From CAZBSE01 sp964561115 (lineage in GTDB: Bacteria; Actinomycetota; Humimicrobiia; Humimicrobiales; Humimicrobiaceae): 6,127 nucleotides of DNA. This document shows, piece by piece, positions 1 through 5,067 of this stretch. Each line of letters begins with the position of its first letter. Position 1 is the first letter of the stretch. The stretch covers positions 1-6,127 of the forward strand of contig CAZLOE010000043.1 in assembly GCA_964561115.1 (NCBI GenBank), given 5' to 3'. Under the pieces are notes generated by a model. It saw only the letters and a program-made list of their open reading frames with translations, searched no databases and was not told where the DNA came from. A program made the position numbers and the translations under genes.

Positions 1-13
1 AGGAAGAAGAAGA

Positions 14-853
14 ATGAAGTCAGGTCTAAGCAGCAGTGATTTGGAAAATATAGATAAAATCAGCGACAGCAGCAAGCTATTTGCTATTTTAGTAAATATA
101 ATGAAAAAGCTCAGATCACCTGAAGGGTGTATGTGGGACAGGGAACAAAACCACAAAACTATCAAGAAAAATCTTATTGAAGAGACATATGAGGCTGTTG
201 AGAGTATTGAAAATGATGATTACAGCGGGCTTAGGGAAGAATTAGGAGACCTGCTTCTGCAGATAATCTTTCACAGCCAGATAGCATCTGAAGATAAAAG
301 GTTTGATATAAGCAGTGTACTTAAAGGTATTATAAAAAAACTTGTAAGAAGGCATCCCCATGTATTCGATGGATTGAAATTGACCAGCAGTGAAAAGATA
401 CTGCAAAACTGGGAAGATATAAAAAAAAGGGAAAGAAAAGAGAAACTTAAAAAACACGGTTCAATTTTCAGCGGCATTCCGAGATCCTTGCCCTCTCTCC
501 ATTATGCTTTCGAGATCCAGAACAGGGCTTCAAGACTTGGTTTTGACTGGGAGGCCGCAGATGATATATTTGATAAAATGGAAGAAGAGATGATTGAACT
601 GAAAAGAGAAGTAAAAAAGAATAGAAAAAAGACAATCTCTAGTGAAATCGGAGATGTTCTTTTTACAGCGGTAAATTTTAGCAGACACCTGAATATAGAT
701 TGCGAGGAAAGCTTATACAATACAAGTAAAAAATTTATAAAAAGATTTGATTTTATGGAGAGGTACGCTGATAAAAATAACCTGGATTTTAAAAGTCTGC
801 CTCTGAAGGAGAAGGATAAATTATGGGAAATAGTAAAAAAAGAGATACCTTGA
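14..853 (+). CDS. mazG: MazG nucleoside triphosphate pyrophosphohydrolase
   Basis: Cytosolic all-alpha NTP pyrophosphatase that hydrolyses (d)NTPs to NMP plus PPi; the family is linked to removal of non-canonical nucleotides and, in E. coli, to ppGpp control. The 279 residues form two tandem MazG domains, as in the 263-residue E. coli protein. Domain 1 has the signature around LRSPEGCMWDREQ (33-45), the metal-binding EExxE at E56/E57/E60, and ExxD at E76/D79. The linker contains RRHPHVFDG (112-120) and NWEDIKKRER (132-141). Domain 2 starts near SGIPRSLPSL (153-162) and keeps EExxE at E191/E192/E195 and ExxD at E211/D214, so it looks catalytically competent. The first about 20 residues are a poorly conserved, Ser/Asp-rich extension. 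The start is supported by a purine-rich AGGAAG seven bases upstream at the very edge of the window. The motif residue that is usually Pro (GCPWD) is Met40 here. The 3' end overlaps pyk. Family assignment is very secure; substrate preference is unknown. Confidence 0.96.
   Translation: MKSGLSSSDLENIDKISDSSKLFAILVNIMKKLRSPEGCMWDREQNHKTIKKNLIEETYEAVESIENDDYSGLREELGDLLLQIIFHSQIASEDKRFDISSVLKGIIKKLVRRHPHVFDGLKLTSSEKILQNWEDIKKRERKEKLKKHGSIFSGIPRSLPSLHYAFEIQNRASRLGFDWEAADDIFDKMEEEMIELKREVKKNRKKTISSEIGDVLFTAVNFSRHLNIDCEESLYNTSKKFIKRFDFMERYADKNNLDFKSLPLKEKDKLWEIVKKEIP
806..811 (+). promoter_or_regulatory. Ribosome binding site of pyk, inside the mazG 3' end
   Basis: AAGGAG lies 11 nt before the ATG at 823 and continues into another purine run (AAGGA, 812-816). 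It is one of the strongest Shine-Dalgarno matches in the window and fixes the pyk start inside mazG. It implies that pyk is translated from the mazG transcript or from a promoter within mazG. Confidence 0.75.
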
Positions 854-2301
854 AAAAGACCAAGATAATCTGCACCATAGGACCTGCCAGTAAAAAAGAA
901 GATACTTTGAAGGGGTTAATATCCAAAGGAATGGATATTGCCCGAATAAATACCTCTCACAGTGATGAGCAGGAGGTCATTGAAATAGTCAAGAAGATAA
1001 GAAAAATATCCGGTAAACTTAAGAAAAATACTGCAATAATTTTGGATCTGCAGGGTCCTAAAATAAGAGTGGGCAATCTAAAAAACAAGATAAATCTGGG
1101 AAGAAAACAAAAAATCATTTTTACCACGGCAGATAAATATAATTCAGACTATTCTAATATAAATCATATAATCAAGGTCACTTATAAAAAATTCATAGAA
1201 GACATCAATAAGGGGAGCCGTATTTTTATTGACGACGGCCTTATTGAATGCAAAGTACTGGAGGTCAATCCACCAGAAAATTTTGCCGTCTGTGAAGTGG
1301 TGACTGGTGGAATACTTGACTCTTATAAGGGAATAAACTTACCCGGTGTAGAGATAAGTGATAATACTGTTACCAGAAAAGATTTGAAATTTTTAGACCT
1401 TGGCATAAAACTTGAGGTAGATTTTATAGCTCAATCTTTTATAAGAAGCGCAGATGATATAGAAAAGGTAAAAAAAATCCTAAGGAGTAAAAAAAGCAAT
1501 GCCATGGTCATAGCAAAAATAGAAAAGCACAAAGCAGTTAAAAATTTCGATACGATTTTAGATTCAGCAGATGCTATTATGGTAGCAAGAGGTGATCTGG
1601 GAATCGAGATGAATGAAGAAGAGGTCCCTTATATTCAGAAGAACATCATAAAGAAGGCCAATATGGTAGGTAAGCCGGTAATAACTGCCACACAGATGTT
1701 GAATTCTATGATGAAGAGTCCAAGGCCTACGAGAGCAGAAGTTAGTGATGTGGCAAATGCGATTATAGATGGCTCTGATTCGGTTATGCTTTCCGGTGAG
1801 ACTGCTGTTGGGAGATATCCGCTGGAGTCCTTGAAGATGATGGTCAAAATAATAAACAAAACCGAAGCATCACTTGATTACGATACTATTTTAAGAAATA
1901 ATGTAATCCTTAGGAAGAAGTTAAAGATAAGCCATAATACCATTACAGAGGCTATAAGTTATGCTTCCTGTGAAATTGCCAATATACTAAACGTGAAAGC
2001 GATTATTTCCTCAACTGAATCAGGATATACAGCCAGGCAGGTTTCCAAAAATAGGCCTAAGAGTATGATAATAGGCGCCAGCCCCAACCAGTGGGTAGTA
2101 CGTCAGCTGATGATGAGCTGGGGTGTTGTACCCACAAAGGTAAAATTCACTAAGAATATCGATATGATGATCGAGGAATCTATTGGAGTTTCAAAGAAAC
2201 TTAAATATATAAATAAAGGTGATACGGTGGTTATTACTGCCGGTGTTATGGTCAATAAACCTGGAAGCACCAATCTTATAAACATAAAAGAAGTCGAATG
2301 A
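823..2301 (+). CDS. pyk: Pyruvate kinase, K+-independent type by signature
   Basis: Final glycolytic enzyme: phosphoenolpyruvate plus ADP gives pyruvate plus ATP in the cytosol. The 492 residues cover the A-B-A-C architecture without the extra C-terminal PEP-utiliser-like domain of Bacillus enzymes. Visible motifs: KTKIICTIGPAS (12-23); active-site R41, N43, S45, H46; LDLQGPKIRVG (74-84); K232/E234 in AKIEKHKAVK; MVARGDLGIE (253-262) with metal ligand D258; T290 in ATQML; and PRPTRAEVSDVANA with MLSGETA (300-328). The C domain runs from about 375 to the end and includes SGYTARQVSKNRP. The usual NFSHG stretch reads NTSHS here (43-47). Residues matching rabbit 113/114/117/120 are L76, Q77, K80 and V83, the combination published for enzymes that do not need K+. 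The gene overlaps mazG by 31 nt in another frame. The start is set by a good upstream ribosome site and by the position of KTKIICTIGPAS. Identity is essentially certain; cation independence is inferred. Confidence 0.97.
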   Translation: MGNSKKRDTLKKTKIICTIGPASKKEDTLKGLISKGMDIARINTSHSDEQEVIEIVKKIRKISGKLKKNTAIILDLQGPKIRVGNLKNKINLGRKQKIIFTTADKYNSDYSNINHIIKVTYKKFIEDINKGSRIFIDDGLIECKVLEVNPPENFAVCEVVTGGILDSYKGINLPGVEISDNTVTRKDLKFLDLGIKLEVDFIAQSFIRSADDIEKVKKILRSKKSNAMVIAKIEKHKAVKNFDTILDSADAIMVARGDLGIEMNEEEVPYIQKNIIKKANMVGKPVITATQMLNSMMKSPRPTRAEVSDVANAIIDGSDSVMLSGETAVGRYPLESLKMMVKIINKTEASLDYDTILRNNVILRKKLKISHNTITEAISYASCEIANILNVKAIISSTESGYTARQVSKNRPKSMIIGASPNQWVVRQLMMSWGVVPTKVKFTKNIDMMIEESIGVSKKLKYINKGDTVVITAGVMVNKPGSTNLINIKEVE

Positions 2302-2304
2302 TTT

Positions 2305-2354
2305 AAAACCTGGGGTAGTTATGTGATTTACTCCTCTGTAAACCGCAGTTTTTT
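2305..2354. terminator. Weak candidate terminator between convergent pyk and ktrA
   Basis: The two stop codons are 26 nt apart, so any terminator must lie here or extend into a coding end. GGGGTA (2312-2317) can pair with TACTCC (2329-2334) with one G-T wobble and an 11-nt loop. An outer AAAAC/GTTTT pairing (2305-2309 with 2348-2352) adds an AT-rich stem followed by T residues on the plus strand. The structure is imperfect and overlaps the ktrA 3' end. It is a guess at a terminator, not a clear intrinsic one. Confidence 0.2.
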
Positions 2355-2990
2355 CAGCAGCCTGTTTTCTCCGATTAATGTCAAAACATCATCTTTCTGA
2401 AACTTATATTTGACATCTGGAGGGGATATTATTTCATTTTTACTGTTTTTTATACTTATTATAGTTACACCGTATTTACTACGTAAGTTTAAATCAATCA
2501 AATTTTTACCTACCATAGTTTTTGGTGCAGGAATTTCAATGATACTTATATCAGCACTGACTTCCAGGAAATCTATGATATTGGTACTTATAAGGCTTCT
2601 TGCGACTCTTTCTCCCATATCTTTTTCGGGATATACTATGGTGTCTGCACCGACTTTTGAAAGCACCCGTCCCTGTGTCTTGGTCCCTGCTTTGGCAATT
2701 ATCTTTTTTGCACCTTTTTCCTTAAGTAAAAGAGTGACCAGTATTGAGTTTTGTATATATTTCTCCCCAATACATACAATAACTGCTTCATAATCAGAGA
2801 TGCCCATAGATTCCAGTATATCTGCATCAGTGGCATCACATTTTATTACATCTGCTATTTCTTCAGAGACTCTTTGAGTCCGTTCTTCAGACTGGTCTAT
2901 TCCAACTACACTATGGCCGGCCTCTGTCAGTGTAGTGGCTACACTTGCTCCGAATCTTCCCAGTCCTATGATTAAAAATTGTTTTTTCAT
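2328..2990 (-). CDS. ktrA: KtrA/TrkA-type K+ uptake regulatory subunit (RCK protein)
   Basis: Cytoplasmic regulatory subunit that assembles as an RCK ring under the membrane K+ translocator and gates it in response to nucleotides. The 220 residues match the single-unit KtrA size, about half of the duplicated E. coli TrkA (458 residues). The RCK_N Rossmann domain spans about 4-125: GLGRFG (9-14) is the GxGxxG loop and D32 ends the second strand, where it would contact the nucleotide ribose; DATD (52-55) follows. The RCK_C domain spans about 142-218, including the IPAPKTMVGKNL segment. In KtrA of some Gram-positive bacteria RCK_C binds cyclic di-AMP; that is family knowledge, and nothing here demonstrates it. 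The start codon is only 5 nt after the ktrB stop, with a modest GGAT just upstream, which implies translational coupling. The family is secure. The choice of ktrA over trkA rests on length and on the ktrB-like partner. Confidence 0.93.
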   Translation of the reverse strand: MKKQFLIIGLGRFGASVATTLTEAGHSVVGIDQSEERTQRVSEEIADVIKCDATDADILESMGISDYEAVIVCIGEKYIQNSILVTLLLKEKGAKKIIAKAGTKTQGRVLSKVGADTIVYPEKDMGERVARSLISTNIIDFLEVSADISIIEIPAPKTMVGKNLIDLNLRSKYGVTIISIKNSKNEIISPPDVKYKFQKDDVLTLIGENRLLKKLRFTEE

Positions 2991-2995
2991 AGTGT

Positions 2996-4342
2996 CTATC
3001 CGATGGTTATTGTTTCTTCAGGGTAAGCCATTTTATTAATTGTTCCTCTTATTGCAATAGCAACAGACAGAGTACTGATTCCAATTCTACCAATAAACAT
3101 AGTCAGTATCAATATGATCTTGCTTCCTACAGAGAGTGATTGTGTTATCCCGGTACTTAAACCAACAGTACCGAATGCCGATATTACTTCAAACATCGCT
3201 TCTTTTAGGGTACACTGTTCAAATACCAGCACCCCTATTGTTGAAATTATAATTATGGCAGTTGCCGTTATTGTTATGGTCAAAGCTCTGTTTATTAATC
3301 TTGATGGAAGTCTTCTTTTCAATAATGTTACACAGCTTCTTCCTCTGAGGTAGCTAAAGCCGCCCGCGGTCACTGTGATAAAAGTGGTTGTCTTTATGCC
3401 GCCGCCAGTGCCTCCCGGGGATGCGCCGATAAACATGAAAAAGGCAAGAAAAAAGATAGTGGCCACATTTAAGCTGCCAGTTTTAATGGTATTAAAACCA
3501 GCTGTTCTGGAAGTGATTGACTGAAAAAAGCTGGATAGTATTTTAGTTGGAAGAGGCCTGCCTGCAATTGATTCTGGATTATTAAATTCAAGAAGAAAAA
3601 ACATAACTGCACCGATCAATATCAAAGCGGCGGTGGCGATCAAAACTACCCTGGCATGAAGTGAAAAGTGCCTTACTCTTCTGTAGGTGATTATTTCTGA
3701 GATTACAGGAAATCCCAGGCCTCCCAGCACAATTAAAACCATAAATACCAAATTCAGGGGAATATCCGAACTAAAGTTCTGCAGGCTGTTGGAATAAAGA
3801 GAGAAGCCCGCGTTACAGAAAGCACTGACAGTGTGAAATAAGCTATAGGCCATTGATGTCATGACTGTATAGTGATGCTTAAAGTAAAAAATGGCGGTCA
3901 TAATTAAAAATGCAATAAATTCTATGGTAAATGTAGTACCTGCTATTACCATAAAAAATTTTGCTGCGCTGAAAGGCTGTTTTGAACCGAAGCTGGTATT
4001 GATATAGAATTTATCCCTGATATTAATTTTTCTTCCCAAGATCAATCCAAAAATGGAACCGATGGTCATGATTCCCAGTCCGCCTATCTGTATGAGTATG
4101 AGTATTACGATTTTACCCAATTGCGTAAAATATGTCGGTGTATCCTGGACTATAAGTCCTGTGACACAGATGGCAGAGGTGGAAGTAAAAGCAGCATCTA
4201 TATAACTTATCTTCCCGCTCTGGGTCATCTGGGGGATCATCAGGATCACTGAGCCGAGTATTATTGCTATAAGAAATCCGAGCAGTACCTGTTTAGCGAT
4301 CTTGTTTTGTGTTTTGGAAGAAAATAAGGGTATTTCTTTCAT
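2996..4342 (-). CDS. ktrB: KtrB/TrkH-family K+ translocating membrane subunit
   Basis: Integral inner-membrane K+ (possibly Na+-coupled) translocator working with the adjacent KtrA. The 448 residues match KtrB length and contain four M1-P-M2 repeats. The four filter loops are visible as VTGL (60-63), NAGF (177-180), TAGF (280-283) and TVGL (392-395), each keeping the filter glycine (G62, G179, G282, G394). The intramembrane gating loop of the third repeat is GASPGGTGGGIK (306-317); many relatives have Ser where G311 stands. The conserved M2 arginine of the fourth repeat is R419 in FIGRIG. The C-terminus ends in PEETITIG, the usual KtrB tail that packs at the dimer interface. The first membrane helix begins near residue 17 after a short charged N-terminus. 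The Shine-Dalgarno is weak (TAAGAAA before the ATG). ktrB is first in the two-gene operon, and a palindrome lies in its leader. Assignment is very secure; ion coupling is not readable from the sequence. Confidence 0.96.
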   Translation of the reverse strand: MKEIPLFSSKTQNKIAKQVLLGFLIAIILGSVILMIPQMTQSGKISYIDAAFTSTSAICVTGLIVQDTPTYFTQLGKIVILILIQIGGLGIMTIGSIFGLILGRKINIRDKFYINTSFGSKQPFSAAKFFMVIAGTTFTIEFIAFLIMTAIFYFKHHYTVMTSMAYSLFHTVSAFCNAGFSLYSNSLQNFSSDIPLNLVFMVLIVLGGLGFPVISEIITYRRVRHFSLHARVVLIATAALILIGAVMFFLLEFNNPESIAGRPLPTKILSSFFQSITSRTAGFNTIKTGSLNVATIFFLAFFMFIGASPGGTGGGIKTTTFITVTAGGFSYLRGRSCVTLLKRRLPSRLINRALTITITATAIIIISTIGVLVFEQCTLKEAMFEVISAFGTVGLSTGITQSLSVGSKIILILTMFIGRIGISTLSVAIAIRGTINKMAYPEETITIG

Positions 4343-4353
4343 TGTTTCTTAGA

Positions 4354-4368
4354 ATTCAATTATTGAAT
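4354..4368. repeat. 15-nt perfect palindrome in the ktrB leader
   Basis: ATTCAAT-T-ATTGAAT forms two 7-nt perfect inverted arms around one central base, ending 12 bases from the ktrB start codon and downstream of the candidate ktrB promoter. Its symmetry and placement suit an operator for a dimeric repressor. With a one-base centre it is a poor RNA hairpin. Chance occurrence is possible in such AT-rich DNA. Confidence 0.45.
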
Positions 4369-4390
4369 AAAATCAAACATATAGGTTGAT

Positions 4391-4419
4391 ATTTTAATAA
4401 AATTGACAACTAAAAACAA
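4391..4419 (-). promoter_or_regulatory. Candidate sigma-70-type promoter for ktrBA
   Basis: Reading the minus strand, TTGTTT (4419-4414) is followed after exactly 17 nt by TAAAAT (4396-4391), a 5/6 match to the -10 consensus; the -35 matches 3/6. Transcription would begin near 4384 and give a leader of about 40 nt that contains the palindrome at 4354-4368. AT-richness makes such matches common, so this is a prediction only. Confidence 0.4.
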
Positions 4420-4431
4420 CAATTTTATTTT
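4403..4431 (+). promoter_or_regulatory. Candidate distal promoter for the divIC-ppx side
   Basis: A perfect -35 hexamer TTGACA (4403-4408) is followed after 17 nt by TATTTT (4426-4431), which matches the -10 consensus at 4 of 6 positions. It would leave a leader of about 165 nt before the gene at 4603. It overlaps the predicted ktrBA promoter on the other strand, so the two could interfere with each other. Confidence 0.3.
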
Positions 4432-4473
4432 TACATGATTAATTTATATAATATTGCCGGAATTTAACAGATA

Positions 4474-4502
4474 TTGGATTATTGCATTATATGTTTTATA
4501 CT
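4474..4502 (+). promoter_or_regulatory. Candidate proximal promoter for the divIC-ppx side
   Basis: TTGGAT (4474-4479), a 17-nt spacer, and TATACT (4497-4502, a 5/6 match to the -10 consensus) point toward the gene at 4603. The predicted start near 4509 gives a leader of about 95 nt. The -10 is better than in the distal candidate and the -35 is poorer. I cannot tell which, if either, is used. Confidence 0.35.
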
Positions 4503-4602
4503 TATATGAATATTTAGATAAATTTTAATTACAGCAGTCGGAATTATAGCAGTAATAATATAGTAAATTAGTAAATAATATAAACATAGTAATAAGATTG
4601 AT

Positions 4603-5034
4603 ATGGATGATGATATAAAAATTGTCAGCAGGCTGTCCAGAAAAGCTAAAATTAATATTATTGTCACAATCGTCCTACTTTTTATTTTAATCACTATTCT
4701 TGCTTCCATAAATCAAATCAAGAGTATTGTTGAAAAAAGGGAAAAGATAATAGAGCTTGAAGAAGAATTAAATTGGCACAGGAATGAAAATATTGAACTT
4801 CTTGCACTGGTAAAGAGTCTGTATGGAGAGGAAGCCATAAAGCTTGAAGCAAGGGAACAGTTTAATATGACTAGCGGTGATGAGACAAATATGACTGTGG
4901 TTATGGAAGAAAGTGAAAATGGGCAGGATTTTGAAGATAGCAGTTATTCAATGTCCGATCAGGATGTTTATTCAAATTCTGATTTGTGGGAGAATATAAA
5001 GATTTTCTATGACCAGGAAATCAAAAGAAATTGA
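4603..5034 (+). CDS. FtsB/DivIC-family septum formation protein
   Basis: Single-pass membrane protein of the divisome. FtsB in Gram-negatives and DivIC in Bacillus form a complex with FtsL and FtsQ/DivIB that activates septal wall synthesis. The 143 residues show a short cytoplasmic N-terminus (1-16), one transmembrane helix (about 17-36), a coiled coil (about 37-74, rich in E, K and L heptads such as KIIELEEEL), and the family end motif AREQFNM..GDE (83-94), comparable to the ARE..GM..PGE of relatives. After the conserved domain comes an unusual tail (about 101-143) rich in Asp, Glu, Ser and Asn, mostly extracytoplasmic if the usual topology holds. There is no convincing Shine-Dalgarno. ATG 4603 is the only standard start that keeps the N-terminus, since an in-frame TAA lies 27 nt upstream (4576-4578). 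It is probably cotranscribed with the phosphatase gene 33 nt downstream. Superfamily is confident; divIC versus ftsB cannot be settled from sequence alone. Confidence 0.85.
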   Translation: MDDDIKIVSRLSRKAKINIIVTIVLLFILITILASINQIKSIVEKREKIIELEEELNWHRNENIELLALVKSLYGEEAIKLEAREQFNMTSGDETNMTVVMEESENGQDFEDSSYSMSDQDVYSNSDLWENIKIFYDQEIKRN

Positions 5035-5067
5035 TCAGGGATTAATAAGGCATACAGATAATTTTAA

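Larger units (their letters stand above)
4343..4602. other. Divergent AT-rich intergenic region (260 nt)
   Basis: This is the only sizeable gap in the window, lying between the divergently read ktrB and divIC-like genes. It holds the candidate promoters and palindrome listed separately. It also holds an imperfect direct repeat, GCCGGAATTTAACAG (4456-4470) against GTCGGAATTATAGCAG (4537-4552), and four AGTAA copies at 4551, 4562, 4570 and 4588 running up to the divIC-like start. I see no GC-rich folded domain that would suggest a ydaO-type c-di-AMP riboswitch or other known leader RNA, and no credible small gene. Confidence 0.6.

Noticed and set aside
1..13. End of an upstream gene before mazG
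   Set aside because: Only 13 purine-rich bases are present; they serve as the mazG ribosome site and carry no evidence of a coding end.
2410..2793. 127-codon plus-strand reading frame antisense to ktrA
   Set aside because: It lies wholly within ktrA, whose RCK motifs are intact on the other strand; its hydrophobic, Ser/Ile-rich translation is typical of an antisense shadow.
3355..3430. Locally GC-rich patch in ktrB as a sign of horizontal transfer
   Set aside because: It encodes the Gly-rich gating loop (PGGTGGG) and nearby Gly/Ala/Pro residues, so the amino-acid content explains the composition.
4343..4602. c-di-AMP (ydaO/yuaA) or other K+-linked riboswitch ahead of ktrB
   Set aside because: The region is almost entirely A/T, lacks long G/C stems and conserved riboswitch-like blocks, and the predicted ktrB leader is only about 40 nt.
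4479..4709. 76-codon hydrophobic minus-strand reading frame overlapping the divIC-like start
   Set aside because: It is antisense to the transmembrane segment of the divIC-like gene, has low-complexity Ile/Leu content, no ribosome site and no recognisable family; it is a shadow of AT-rich coding DNA.
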